This document shows positions 9,765 to 23,600 of a stretch of 42,402 nt of DNA, one piece after another. Position numbers and translations under genes: made by a program. The notes beneath the pieces are model-generated. The model had not been told where the DNA came from. It saw only the letters and a program-made list of their open reading frames with translations, and did no database searches. The DNA is from Caecitellus pseudoparvulus (Eukaryota > Bigyra: Bicosoecida). The stretch is from contig CBFFRQ010000120.1 of the NCBI GenBank assembly GCA_965644315.1, positions 1-42,402 on the forward strand, written 5' to 3'. Each line of letters starts with the position of its first letter. The first letter of the stretch is position 1.

Positions 9765-11429
9765 ATGGCTCGTCCCTTCGACCTCGTCCTTTTCGGTGCA
9801 ACAGGCTTTACAGGTGCGTAGAGCTGCTTTGTCGACATCGCTGCCGTGTGCGCAGAGTAGCCCCCTCCCGCTGCACACAGGCCGGCTCGTGGCAAAGCAA
9901 CTGTTGAAACACGGAGGCAAGCTCAAGGTAGGCTTCGCTGGCCGCAATGGGGCCAAGCTTGCCGCAGTGCTGGTGAGTGGGGGAGGGGCTTGGGGTCACG
10001 CGTGGGCGTCGAAATCCGCATTTGGCAGCTGCCCGTGCTTCAGGCACATGCGACGAGCGCACTGCCACACGGCGCTGTTCTCACGCAGGGCGAGCTTCCA
10101 GGAGGCAAGAAGGCGTCGGTGGTGCAGGCAGACGTGACTGACTCCGCATCTATCGAGGCCATGGTGCGGTCAACGCGGGTGCTCATCACGACGGTGGGCC
10201 CCTTTGACAAGTACGGCGAGTGTGTGGTGAAGGCGTGTGCTGAGGCAGGGACTGACTACGCTGACATCACAGGGGAGACGTGGTGGGTGGAGTGCATGCA
10301 GGCCAAGTACGCAGAGGCTGCCTCCAGCTCCGGCGCAGTGCTCGTGCCCATGTGCGGGGTTGACTCCGTTCCCTCTGACGTCACTGCCATGCTGGCAGCC
10401 CGCCACGCCACACAGCACCTGGGCACAGGCGTGTCAGTGGGCCACGCATACTTTACTGGCATGGGGGGCGTCTCAGGCGGCACCATTCACAGTCTCCTGG
10501 GCGCTCTTGAGGCGTCAGACAAGGGCAAGCTTGCCGCGCACCCGTGGGTGTGTGCGCGCATGGACCTACCTGCTCCGGCATCTTGTGCCCCCACCACCGG
10601 CATCGGGGGGGGTACGCGCCCCCCTGCCCGCACCGCTGCCACTCCCCCCGTTCGCGCCTCCCCCGCCTCGTTCCTGGCCCCCATGACGGAGATGCAGAGT
10701 GTCGCTGCAGACTTCCCCCTCTTCCCGGTATGGGATGCCGAAGCTGGCGTGTACAAGGCCCCCTTCATCATGGCGCCTGTGAACACACGGGTGGTGCGGC
10801 GCTCTGCCGTGCTGCACGGCATGGCTGGCATTCCCTACAGCGTCGCCGTCACCCCCTCCTCCTCCCAGGCCCAGCCGTACCTGTACACAGAGCACATGCC
10901 TTGTGCCAACTGGTTCTTTGCGCTGGGCATGTGCTGGTTGACGGCACTGGGCGGCCTGCTGCTGGCCTTCCCGCTCACCCGCTCTCTCCTCCTGCCCTTC
11001 CTCGCCTCACCGGGCCAGGGCCCATCCCCCAGCACCTTGCAGTCGGGCTGGCACCGGGTGGTGCATGTGGCCACTCCGACTGACCCAGACCAACAGTGCC
11101 AGCGCATCGTGGCAGCCATTCAAGGCGGTGAGCCTGGGTACACCGCCACCAGCGCCATGCTGGCCACCTGTGGCATCCTGCTGGCGACACAGCGAGACAC
11201 GCTGCCTGCAACCCTTGTGCATGGGGGTGGGTTTCTGACGCCAGCTGCCGCCTTCGGCGTGGCCCTGCCCAAGGCACTGGCACAGCGGGGGGATTTCGGC
11301 GTCTACGTGGACACAGTGCCACGGTCCGAGCTGCAGGCCAAGCTTGCTCCCCTACTCAGCTCAACCAAGCAGGCGCCAGGCGCAGAGCTGGTTGAGCCAG
11401 GCGCTGCCCGCGGGCAGGTCGAGTGGTGA
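9765..11429 (+). CDS. saccharopine dehydrogenase-like oxidoreductase (SCCPDH family)
   Basis: Membrane-associated NAD(P)-binding protein of 493 residues, of the SCCPDH family found on lipid droplets or membranes in animals; its substrate is not established. Exons 9765-9813, 9881-9972 and 10089-11429. Splicing rebuilds the Rossmann start DLVLFGATGFTG-RLVAKQLLKH, then VGFAGRN. Other family blocks are TTVGPFDKYGECVV, DYADITGE, CGVDSVPSDV, the GGVSGGTIHSLL stretch and PFIMAPVNTRVVRRS. A hydrophobic segment (WFFALGMCWLTALGGLLLAF) is the usual membrane anchor. Residues near 220-255 form a Pro/Ala-rich insertion (about 10600-10710) that could contain an unspliced in-frame intron. It is not the lysine-pathway saccharopine dehydrogenase, which is a distinct family. 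The 3-prime flank has a 6-bp hairpin (11434-11448) followed by TGTAA, possibly the poly(A) signal. Confidence 0.9.
9814..9880 (+). other. SCCPDH-like intron 1 (67 bp)
   Basis: Donor GTGCGT, acceptor CACAG, phase 1. It restores GFTG-RLVA in the nucleotide-binding fold. Confidence 0.92.
9973..10088 (+). other. SCCPDH-like intron 2 (116 bp)
   Basis: Donor GTGAGT, acceptor CGCAG, phase 0. It joins LAAVL to GELPGGKKAS. Confidence 0.88.
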
Positions 11430-11684
11430 TGCGAGCACGACTCTCGTGCAAAATGTAATGCCAGTGGGCGCCGAATGTGCCTGGTTGCCGTGCGTGCTTG
11501 CAGTCGCTGGGCCGCATTGCATAGCCTGTGCCGCAGCGCTGGCCAAGTTGGCAAGGCCCGTCAGAAGGCCAGCCACCACGCCGGCACCACTGCGGGGCCC
11601 TTTTTCTCAAAGCCGCGGGCGAGGTCACCCCACAGGCATCCAAGAATTCCCACACCCCAGTGTCCCACCAGCTTTGCACCTTTC
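11430..11684 (+). promoter_or_regulatory. gap between SCCPDH-like gene and DNA-PKcs-like gene
   Basis: 255 bp with no supported gene. A hairpin with GCACGA/TCGTGC arms lies just after the upstream stop, then AAAATGTAA. A pyrimidine-rich run ending CACCAG lies 13 nt before the kinase ATG. No TATA box seen. Confidence 0.4.
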
Positions 11685-14600
11685 ATGGCTGGCCAGGCAG
11701 ACGACGCGCTGCTCTCTCTGCGCACGGCGCTGCGGCATTTGAGCGAGGCCCAGGATGCCGCACAGAGCGAGGCCGCAGCAGAAGACTTGCTTGCCACGCT
11801 GAAAGTGCACTTGGCAGAGGAAGACCTGTTTGGTACGCATATGGCTGCTTGCTTGTGCTTTTGAGCTCGCGGCGGCGCTTTCAAGGTCTTGTTCCCTTTC
11901 TCGAGCCGTTGCAGACCAAGTGCTGGCTCTGGTTCTGTCACCGGGAGCTGACAAGGGCTCCAGCAGTGTGCTGGAAGCCCTGCGCGCTGCCCAGGCACCG
12001 CATCTTGAGGCATCGTATGCAGCATGCCGGGGCCTCTTGTACTCAGCCCTGGAGAAGCTGATGGTAGCGGACGCAGCATTCAGCCCGTGGGCTGATGACG
12101 TCGCCGCGGTGGTGCTGCGGGGCGCCATGCACGAGGAGAGCAGCAAACTGCGGGAAACAGCCTGCTCCCTCCTTCGCAACATCCTCACGCGCTTTCCAAT
12201 CAGCCAAGTTGCAGTGGGGGAGGAGGCATACTCTGCGCTGTGGGCCCAGCTGCGAGACGGGCGATTTGCCAGTGCCCAAGGCCAGGCAGGGGAGGTGCTT
12301 GCGCTGCTGGGGGTCATTGTGCTGCGACAGGGGGACTGCACGACTGCAGGTGACGCAGAAGTGCTGTTGGCTCACTGCATCCACACTCTGCAACGCGAAA
12401 TGGGCACCTCTTCAGGCGCTGCATCGGCATTCTCCACCACCCATGCCGGGCCACGCATGCAGGTCATTTGGGGAGCGTTTCACGCCACCACGTCCCTTCT
12501 CACTGCTCACCCGAGCCTAGTATGCAAGACTACCGATGCAGGGGCTGCTGCTGCACAGAGTGTGTACACCCTTGCCTTCCAGCAGGGCACGACGCTGCCA
12601 GAGCACGTGAAGCGCTTCTCTGCATTGGAAGCCGCTGTCGAGCTTGTGAGGCGGCATGCGCGCCTCTTTACGCACCTCTTGTGCTCCACAGACGGTCCAC
12701 GATGCTGGGTGCGTCTGCTGCGGCTGGTGCACACGAAGCACAAGTATTTGGCGGCGGGGGCGCAGACGGCGGCTATGGCTGTCACAGAGGCCATCGCTGA
12801 TGCCAGTACAGCGCAGACTGAGGGCGACAGGCCACCACAAAGTGTCATTTCTGAAGTGTACAGGGCTTTATGCGCCAACCTGCTCTTGATGGTGCAGGGT
12901 CAGCCTGCCATTGCGCCAGGCGACGAAGATTCCACAGTGCCAGCTGACTCGTGGCTGTACAAGCCCAGTGCTGACTTGAACTTGGCCCTGCACGGCATCG
13001 GCGCGCTGGCTCCACTCGTGGTCAGCATCGATGGCCCGGATGCTGCTGCATCCTTGGTGCCTGTGCTGCTCAAGGCAGCTGCTGGTGTGGGTGGTGAGTC
13101 AAGCAAGCCACACCACGGCAGCACCAGGCACGGAATGGCCAGGACGCCCCACGTGAGCACAGCATGTGCTGCGCTGCACGCGGCAGCTTGCCTCTTGTTC
13201 ACCCTTCCCGAAAGGCACGTTGCAGCTGGTGTGTGGACGGAGGTCAGCACCTGTCTCCACAAGCTGACAGTGTTGTTCCCGACGCTGTTTTCTGTTGGAC
13301 GCTCGCCGCGACATGCGGTGGTGCAGGCGATCCTCATGAGCTTCCTTGCAGCCCGTGAGCATAGCGACGCACTGCTGTCTCTGTCTAAGGCATGGACGTC
13401 TAGTGTGCTTGCCGTGGCCAGCCATCCCGGCCACTTCGCCGCCGAGCTGAGCCGCTGCACTGGGCAAAGCACAGCTGCGGCGCCAACCTTCTCACACCCC
13501 GTGACAGGGGAGCCTGAGACATCCCCAGCGTTCGAGTACGGTGTGCTCATCGCTGAAGTGGTGCATCCTTCTGCCTCCGGCAGCCTAGGCATTCTGAAAG
13601 CCACCTTGCGCAGGCTCGGGTGCCAGAGTACCTCTCAAGCAATGAAGGCTGTAGCCAAGACGGTCAGTGTGGCACTGTGCAGGGAGCTGCATGTGACACT
13701 GGCGGCGGTCAACCTCGGCGTGACTGTTGCTGAGGCACAACAGGGGGCAGATCCAGATGCCGTGGAGGTGCTCCTTGCATCTGTCCGCACAAGTGGAATG
13801 GATGCTGCACTGCCGAAAGCAAAAAGTGGAGCTGCTTCCAGCCACACAATTGTGCCACTGAAACCAACAGACATGATCACCTTTGTTGGGCTTGCAGATT
13901 GCTTCTGCACGTTCCTTCCTATGGTGCCTGGCGCTCTGTGGGCTTCCGTCGCCACCGACCTCCTCAGCGTGGCTTGCCGCCAAGCCAGGCGCTTTCCCCA
14001 CGTGGGTGGACTGTACACGCTGGTGTCCGCAATTGTGGCGACAAGCCACCAAGGGGGGGTATTTCAAGGCATGGCAGCGTCCGCTGCGTCTCAGGTTAGA
14101 AGTGCTTGCCGCGCAGTGGCCCAGCTCGCATCCGCCACAGCAGTGGCGTGCGCCTACCATGCCCCTTCACTTCAAGTGGCATCGGTTGGGTTCCTGCTTC
14201 GGCTTCCCCAGCCAGTGTTCGAAATTGCCGGGTCAAGCGCAGATAGCATTGCATCCATCAGGCTGTCGGCTTGCCTGGCAGCATTGCGGTTGGGGTTGTC
14301 AGCTGCAGGCCTCATGGGCCAAGCCGTCGCTTCCCTGCAGCGCTGGCAAGCTACAGACCCAGCGTCGTTATCTGCACACCTGCCTGAGCTACTTCCGTTG
14401 TTGAAGCCGCTTGTTCTCAGCGAAGGGCAAGCAGGCCCCGGCATGGATGTGGCGGCCGTAGGTGATGCTACTTCACGTGGGCGCTCGTCTGGAGTGCAGC
14501 GAGCTCGCCGAACGGCAGCTGGGGCGCAGCTCGCGCAGCAATTTGACAAGCTGAAGGCTTCAATGGAGGATTCATTGGTAAAGGCTTTTGGTCAGGGCAT

Positions 14601-17600
14601 TTTGCTGGGTGGGGGATCGGCGGAACACAAAGCTCTCTTCCCCCGAGAAACCGACGCAGTGCTGGACGCCAGCAGTGCAGCGGCAGGGCTGGCTCACTTT
14701 ACTGGACAAGACTCCACAAGCACAGCGGAGGCAACCCTACAAGAGCTGAGGGTCTGTGTCTTTCACTTTCTTGGAATGCTGGGCTCTAGCGCAGGACTAC
14801 TGGAGGGGGAGCTTCAAGCGGCAGCGGCAGATGCTGCGGCTTGGGGGGACTGCGCTGACCCAAGCAGCTCTCAAGCGCTAGAGTTCACTGTGAACTTGGG
14901 ATCCGAAGAGCTTCGCCTGCCCTTGGCGAGGCTGCTTCCCCAGGCTGTGGCGGCTGCGCAAGGGGCGCCCACACGCTCCGCTCGAGTTGCTGCACTGGAG
15001 CTCGTTCACGCGATGTTTCTGTCCATGCTGGGGCAGATGGCACATCACTCTGGCTCAATGGCCTTTCCTGATACATGGGCGCGCACACTTTCTCGCGTGA
15101 CGTCTCATGTGGTAGAATTCGCAGCCTCAGGGGAGCGCGTGGCTTGCCAGCTCTTTGAGCCGCTCCTGCAGCAGCAGGCAGCATTTCTTGCCCGTGCATG
15201 GGGTAAAGAGACCCGGTGGAGGTCAGCTGGGAAGGACTTTCTGGACCTGCTTCTAGGCTTGTCCAAGGCGAAGGACCCGCGGGTCCAACAGGTCGTGGCT
15301 GCCGCAATGGCGCAGGCGGTCAGGTGGGGCATCAAGTCGACGACTGAACAGGCGCTGGAGCAGGGCCTGTCTGGCAGGCAGTCGGGGTCCACACCCTTTG
15401 CCTTGGCTGCTGCGCAATGCCTCGTCGCAGCGGCAGAGCACCCCCTGCCACAGTGCAGATTGGTAGGGGCAAATGCTTTCGCACAGTGCTACTGCGTCTT
15501 TCGCGAGGAACCCTCCCTCGCACTGAAGTTCTCCGTACCCCTGGCGCGGGCGTTCCTTGCAGCGTGCATTGCTGAGCCCCGACATACCACTGCAGTAGCA
15601 TCCGACGAAGTCCACGCTGCTGTGTCGACTGCCCTGTCACGACTGCAGCGAATCCTGGTTAAGTACGCGACACCCCTGCAGGAGGAATCGACGGAGCTGC
15701 TCGAGTTCTGCTGCCAACTCCTGAGCCATGAACAGTCGGCTGTGCGAACGCAGGCTATCCGCATGGTGGATGCACTTAAACCGGAGGTGCACAGAAAGCC
15801 AGCTCTTGTCCAAACTGCGGGTCGTTCAACGCCGCGGGGTGAAGCCAGCTGCAGAGTGTTTGTGGAAGCATTCGAGCGGGGCGCCTTTGCTGGCCCCTTT
15901 GCTTTGAAGTGTTTGAGCTGGGCACCAGCCGTGTCATCGGAGTTCCAGTTGGGTATTTTCCGTGCTGAATCCAAGGCATGGCCCGTCTCCGATTTGCGCA
16001 GTCTTGTCACGGCAGCGTCCAGCGCTTTGCACTGCTTCGCGCTGGCTCTGCGGAGAAAATGGCTCACAGTGCATGAGTTCCTGGACCTGGCCACGCGCGT
16101 CGAAGAGGGAGGAGCTGCTGCGAGCAGTCCTTCGCGCACTACTTCGAGGCTGCTCCCAGTGATCTCGTCACTCCTACACGTCCAAGCCCCTTCGCGCTGC
16201 TCACAACCAGGCAGTCCTGAGTCTTCCCAGCGACTTGTTGCCAGGCTGTACTTTTACATTTGCCAGCTCCTGCAGGAGGTCCTACAAGGTCCCGATCATA
16301 GCACGCTGTTTGTCGTCCAGGAGCTGGAAAGTTGCGGTTTCCTCTCGGCAGCCCTCGTGCGGGACTTGCTCCTTGTGGCGGCGATGCCCGAGGTCGTGGG
16401 TGCGGATTGCCTGGACCCGCTGGCCAGGAAACGCATGCCAGGCGAGGTTCGCTGTGTGCTGGAACTTCTAAGCAGTGCTGGAATGTCTAGCCTGTTGTCT
16501 CAGGGACTACACCAAGCCAGTTCTTTGGCTGCTGCGCACTTTGCACAAGAGCTGCCTTCAAGCATGTGCATGGCGCCTGTTCTTGAGGTCTGCTTTGACG
16601 CTGGTTTAGGCGATCTCGTCAAGGATCAGGCGCCCTTACTTCTCAGCGGGGCAGGGTCTGCAGAGGCCGCCTTGCTTGCAGCTTGTGTGCAGTACATTAC
16701 AAGTCAGACCGAGCCCCGCCAGGGCCCGGCCCTCTCTGCCCTGAAGTGCAGTCTGCTCTTGGGCTGCCCACTGATCGACGAGGGGACTCCTGAAGGCTCG
16801 TCCTCTTCTTTGTTGGGGGCACTGCTGAGCACCAGCCCAGCAGGGGTAGGTGAAGTTGGTGCTTGTACAAGGGGAGGTCTCATGCGGGCATTTGCCGCTG
16901 ACTCGCGCGAGTGCTACTCTGCCTTGTGCTCGGAGAAGCACCTCCCAAGCGTGACCGCTGCGCTGCGAGCTGTGTACTCGGCAGGTTGGCGCACAGAAAG
17001 TATGCTAGCACTATCCAGCATTGCCGTGCTGCGCGGCATGCTTGCTTTTGCGCAGGATGTGTATGCACCGCAATCACCAGCTGCAGCGGCAGGTGCCCAG
17101 GGAGCCCTCGCCGCGGCAGAGGACATTGCTCTGGCATGTTTCAAAGTGTTGGGGCCTGCGATTGAGGGTTTGTCCACTGGAGCTATGGTTGATGGAGGAC
17201 TTGAGCGTGGGAGGGAGGTGATTGGGTTGCTTTCCAGCGCTCTGCGCCTTGCTCCCCGCGTCCTTGCGGAGCCAGGGATGGAACAGGCTGGGGACTTTCC
17301 CCTTCTGGGCTTTGAAAACTTCATGGGGTCTGTCTTAAGCCACTCGAGTTTTCCATGCAGCTTGAAGAGCCTGTTTGTGCAAGAACTAGGCCAGTACTTG
17401 CTGCCAGGCTATGCAGCATGCAGCCCGCTCCACGTCCGACCGGAGCACCTCGAAGCTGCGTCAGCTGTACCTGCAGACCGAGACTTGCCGATGCTACCGC
17501 TGGCAACAGTGGAGGGTCTCTCAGCTATCCCAAGGAAGTTCTTCGATTTGCTTGGTGACGCCTTGCACCAACACTTGCCTGTTGACCACAGAGTATTGGC

Positions 17601-20600
17601 TGGAACGGCGAGCGAAAGTGCCGAGGTAGCTGACGCGACAGAGCTGGCCGTGAGATTCTTGGAGCTCTTTGCTTTTAATGGGGCGTTGTCTCTGCTTCCG
17701 CTGCTATGCAGCATGTTTCTGCGGCAAGCGCCGTCGAGCCCTCTGTCTGCAACTCTCGACGACTGCCTGCATACAGCTGCTGCAAACCTTCCCACGTCCG
17801 GGCCCATGGCTGACCATGTGCTCTCTTGCCTCTGTCGGGTGTGCCTCGTCGGCCTGACCGACCCCTTTGAAGGCAGCGATGTAGCAGGCACTGGTCACGC
17901 AGACTTGCTTGATCCAGTGGTCTTGGACAGGTACTACTCGGCCTCTCCAGGCAGCGCAGCTTGGGTCGCGCAGCCACATGTACGAGTGGCGGTTTGCCAG
18001 CGCCTGCTCGTGCCCTTTCTGCAGCGCATGGCGCAGTGCAGGCAAACGGCAGCGCAGGCGTTCACTTCCACGGAGGTTATGGTGAACGTGGGTATGGTGC
18101 CGCCACGCCAAGCATTGCAAGGCTGGCCTGGGACTGCCAGCTCACGGTTGACACGTGCAGCCCTGCGTACTTCTGTGGAAGAGGGGCAGCCGCTGTTCCA
18201 CGATGGTAGCACGGCCTCAGGAAACTGGTGCCTGCTTTCGTTCCTGTACCGCATCATCACGTCTACAAGACTGCCGGAGGGAGCCAGGATCGCACTGGAT
18301 GCGTTGCTGCGAGGGGAAAGCAGCCAAGGGACTGCCGTGTACCTTGCAGAGTATGTCGCGAGTGCGACTGTCGCGTGGAACCTTGTTGGGGTTCTGTACG
18401 AGGGCCCTGCGAGGTGGAAAGGTGCTCGTCAGATGTGGGCACGCGCCCTCGGGCATTCCGGCAAAGATGAGACTTTCTTGTTGACGCTCGTGATCAAGAT
18501 TGCCAGCAAACAGTGGCTAGCAGGGCATGAACTTGCCTTGGACATGTCTGCCAGAGGCCAACAGCCCCTGCCTCGCGAGGCTTCAGATGCTGCGCGCTTC
18601 AGCACCCTGTACTCCCTGCGCACTCACTTGTTCCGAGCGGTGTACTCTGCCCTCATCATTGCACTGCACCGCACCCAAGAAAAAAGCAAGTTCTTTCACA
18701 AGCGCCTCTTCAGCCCGGCCCAGGGTGTAACTCCTGGCTGGCTGTGGGAGTGCGTTGCCGATGGGGCGTGGGCAGCAGGCCAGGACGGTGGCGAAGCGCT
18801 GCTGTCAGTTGAAGGAGACCCTGGGGTATGGGACGCTGCACATGCCCCCTTGAAGGCCGACGTTTCAGTGTCTCACGAGTGGGTGGTGGTGCCCTCTGAC
18901 GCCTGGTTGCCTTGCTTGCCTTGGGTTGAGCCAGAGTCTGGGCAACGGCCTGAGCACCTGTCACGCAGGCTATGGAGAGGCTCTCGCCTTCTCGAAGAGT
19001 CACGTAATTCTCAGCTACAGACAGGAGGCACGGCACGCCAGCTGGGCTCCAACATGTTTGGCGCCCCAGCGTGGATGGGCCGCTCGCAGCAAGCCGACTC
19101 GCCTGTCCCAAGCTCACCCAGCATGACAACGAGCGATGCAGGGGGCAGCAGCCCACAGGCTGGCGAGGAAGATGTTACCCTCTCCCTTCAAGATCACGTG
19201 GATGAACTTGCGGAGGACCTCTCCCGCTCCACGGCGCAGGGCTTGCGTTGGGAGCTGAGCAGCCATGGCGTGAACCCTGTACTGCTGCTCATGGTGCGCG
19301 TGCTGGATTGGATGACTGACTCCTTCGCCCTCGAAGAAAAGTGGGTGCCCATCTTCGAGACAGATGCCACTCCCCCTGAACGCGCCTACGCCAACGGCTA
19401 CCTGGAGGGCAACGTCGCTGATCCTGAGGGCGCGTCGGAAGAAGAAGCGCGCAAGCAAGCGAAGGGTCGCCTCACACGGGTTTTGCCCGCCGAGTCCCGG
19501 CAAATGCCTGCCTTTATGGAGCGTTTGCACGCAGCCATCGCCTCCACAAGTCTGTCGCTGCGAGGGAGGCTGGCGGCAGCACAGTTGCTGGTCCTGCGAC
19601 CACTCCTTTTCGCCCCGTGGGCGCAGCAGTGGACCAAGCCGCTTCTTAGGCTGCTGCGAGACCTGTGCGCATTGCCGGTGAGCACTGGCATGGTGCCTTT
19701 CAATGTGCATGTGCATGATCTGGCAGAGCTGTTTGTCAAGTGGGACGCCGGGAGGCCCGCCGATGCGGAGGATGTGGCCGCCGCGCAGGCCGTGCTGCAG
19801 ACTCTCATCTCTGCGACACCACAGCGAGTGGCTTTGTTGTGGCAGCGCAAGTTGCACGTTGTGAAACAGCTCATTGGAATCTGGACTTCCCCTGTGCACC
19901 CGGCGGCCGCGCAGGTGTCGCATGTCGCGGGGTTGCCGCTTTGGCAGCATGTGAGGATTCGCAAGACTGACGTCTTCGATGCTTTCCAAGAGCGCGACGG
20001 GAAGAGCAGTGGGTACTTGAGCTTTGCGGACCGCACGCTGGCAACCCAGATGGCAGTGCTCGCTTGCCTTGTGCGCTGGAGAGTGCCTGTCTTCGACCCA
20101 ACCTTTGACGCACGTCCAGACTTGAATATGTGGGCTGTGTCCGACATGGCATCAGCTCTGACAGCGACGCTACGTGCCAGGGACCGAATGGCCCGGGAGG
20201 TGTACATGCGTACCGCAGAGCTCATCGGCTTGATGGCTGCCCAGATTCACTTTCAGCCCCCGGCTCCCAGCGTTTCCTGGTCGGAGCTCTACCCACAGGA
20301 TAGCTTCGCCAAGGTGCAGCGCAGCGTCACCGAGACGCTGGTGGCCCTGCACAACAAGCCACCCAAGCGAGACAGGGGATTTCGCACCCGTTTTATTGAG
20401 TGTGCTCGAATGCTGGGGCAGCACTGCCCGCAGCTGATTGATTCTGTCAGAGTTAGCCAAGCACTGGCTGTGCTGGGTCACGTAGAGCCGTGGCAGCGGG
20501 CACGGCAGGGTCGCTGCATCATGGACATCTTTGCATCGTATCTGAAAACAGACTGCTCGGTTGAAGACGCCCTCGTTCTCTTGCGGGGGCACCTGGGTGT

Positions 20601-23600
20601 CCTCTTTCGACCGTCCACCCACGCCAGTCTGCAGGCACGAGTGCTTACGGTCCTGGCGGACGCCTGCCGCAGCCATGGACTCGACGAAACGTATCTCCAC
20701 AACGTCTTCCCTAGCAGCCACACGGGAGGCACCGAGGGTGCTGCTTTGCACAGCCTCCTTACCAGCAGAGACTTGGCTTGCAGGGCAGCCCTGATGGACC
20801 TGGCCTTTGCTGTCGCCAAGCGGAGCGACCTGGACGGAAGTGCGGTGCAGGCGGCCGCACTGCGTGTGTTGCTTGCGGGTACACAGGATGCAGATGAAGC
20901 CCTGCGTGAACAAGTCTTGCGCTTCTGGGATGCAGAGGCGGGGTTATCGGAGAGCGCAAGCGTTCGCTGGCTCCAGGTGGTTGGCTTTGCTTCGTGGCCC
21001 TGTCAGGCGTCAACTTGGAGTCAAATTGCCTGCACGCTACTTCTGCGTCCAGCCATGGCTTCCCCGACTGAGCTGCAGACATGTATGACGACCCAAGCTC
21101 TGTGGGAAGACAGCGACTTCAAGCAGCAAGGTGTGGATACAGGTTGGGTCTCCGGCAGCGGCGAGCGCGCGCTTGCACAGTCATTGGTCCGTGGGAGCCA
21201 GGCACAAGAAGCACAGCACTTGCTGCGCGCAACGGTAGCGGAAGAAAACGCAGAAGGTGCACTCTTTAGTGCAACGCTTCCTACAGACGCTGGCGGTGCG
21301 TACGGGAGTGTAGGGGGCGGTACGTTTGCTGTGCGAGACGAGTTCACGATGCAGGCCTATGACGATGTCCCAGCTGACCGACCACGGGCGAGTGGTCCCC
21401 GACCCGAGCACTTAGCGAGTGCCCGAGACATAGCTGCTGCAACGCTGCAAGATCAGCGTGAGCTGCCCAGCATCGTGAGTGACCTACGCAGCAGTGTGTC
21501 ACTGTATGCTCGAGCGGCCTCCTCTGGTCCAGCACCCGTTTCGGCTGCAGGTGCACTGCAGCAGGCAGATGCATCTAGAGTGCTCAGAGTGCGATTTGGA
21601 GGGGCTGAGACCTCCCAGCGAGATGAGAGTGATGAACAGAGCCGAGAGCCGCACTGGAGGCGGGCCCTGCAAACTCGACAGCGTAAACGCGCAGCGCAAC
21701 GATCTGCCCAGGCCAGTGCGGGTCGTGTCGTCGCACTGTTTCGCCAATACCGCGCGGGAGACTTCCCTGACGTGCAGGCAAAGCGTGGTGATTTGCTGCG
21801 TCCGCTCATGTCTTTGTGCAGCAAAGACCCACTCATGGCCCAGTGTTTGCTTCGCTACACAGCCTTGGCCCTGTACACAACTCAACCAAAACGAGGTGGG
21901 CCAGCATTGAACCGCACAGCCATCGGGCGACATGTCTTGCGATCCTCACTGCGAGCTATCAGCGTTAAGGCCAGCAAGGGGCCAAGCTTCCTAGGCGGCA
22001 ACGCCGCCGGGAAGGGCACTCTGACCTGCTTGATGCACCTGTCACGTGATGCGGCACAGGCGGAAGCAGATCCAGCGTGCACGTTGCTGGACGCCTCCAC
22101 GGGCATGTCTGAGGAACCCGCACACGCCGCTCGCCAAGACAGCGCCGACGTGGTGTTGGAGGCACCCTCTGGCGGACAGGGGTTGGCTGGGCTGCAAGAA
22201 TCTGGTGCGGGGACGACATGCCAAGCGGAGTTGCAAGGTTGCATCGCGCGCAGTCAACTGTGGATTGACCTCCCACCGCCACCTCTGGATCACCTCGCCC
22301 TGCCCAGCGCTTTCCCGTTAGGCGTAGCTGAGATCACGAGCGCTACGGCTGGCCTGGGCTTGGAGCAAGAAGTGCTTGCTTACTTCGAGAGCGGCTTGCG
22401 AGTCTCTGGCCAAGATGGCACGTTTGACGGGGTAGGGGGAGGCAGCGCATCCCTCGTCCGACAAGGTTCAGCCTTATCGCTGCTTTCGCAGAGCCTGAAC
22501 CCAAGTGGGAGCCTCGGTGCTGCGAGTGTGCGGCAGTCTGCCAGGCAAGCTACAGCTGACAGCGCCACACCTAGCACCCGGGCGCGGAGATCAGGGCGCA
22601 GCGTTTCCATGCCACGGCAGCAGCAGGCGCGGATCACTGCACGTCTGCCGCAGAGGTCGTTTCCCAATCCCGCCGAAGCCTGCTCAGCCCGGCAGGCGGT
22701 GGCGCAGCTGTTCGCGGACATGTCAGACCCAGACAGCGCGGCTGGCGCAGCAACCACTGTCCTGGGCTCTGAAGCCTCTCGATTGGGTGCCAGCGCCGAG
22801 GCCTGCGGGCATTTCGTGCTGGCCGCAGGTGTGTATACGAAGGCTATCGAGGCGCAGCAGACATTGGAAAGCCATCCCACCGCACCGGGCATGCTGGTGG
22901 TATCTCAGCCGCGCACGGATACGGTGCTGGTCACCCCGCCTGCTGCTTCCAAGCTCGGGCTGCCGTCTTGGACGCGGCACGTCTGCCTGTGGGACCAAGG
23001 CGATGCACTGTCAGTGGATGAGGTGAGCTGGTGGGAAGACCGGTACCTGCACAGTCTGGAGCAGCTGGGAGACTGGGCTGGCGTGTCTGAGGGCGTCCAT
23101 GCGACGTTGGACCGAGCGTTGAAGGAGGAGGTGGAAGATGCGCTTGGAGAAAGCAGTGTTGAAGGCACTCACACACTCGGAGGAAACCCACTGTATCCGT
23201 TCTTGTGGGGTGGGAATGTGGAGGTGGTCGTCGATGGGCAGAGGCAGTCACTTGTGCCTTCAGCACCTCATGGAGGAGTGCAGCGTCTGGCACTGCTTGT
23301 CCAGGCGATGGCTCGTGGGGGGGGCATGCAATCCCAATTAAGCCAGGTGCAGAGTGTCGCTGCAGCATCGCCTGTTGTGTCCTCATGGATGGAGCAGCAC
23401 AGCCATCTCTTTCTCGCGCTTGCCGCCATGCAAGCGGGCAGCGTTGGTGAGGTGTCCAGTCACCTGAACTCCTGGCGTGGCAGCGCCACTTGGGCGCTTA
23501 CCAACATTCAAGCATTCTCGAACGCAGATAAAACGTGCAGGCTCTTGGATGCATGCCGCCGCGTGGCCTCTGTCGCTGCGAAACATCCCCAACGCGGCAG

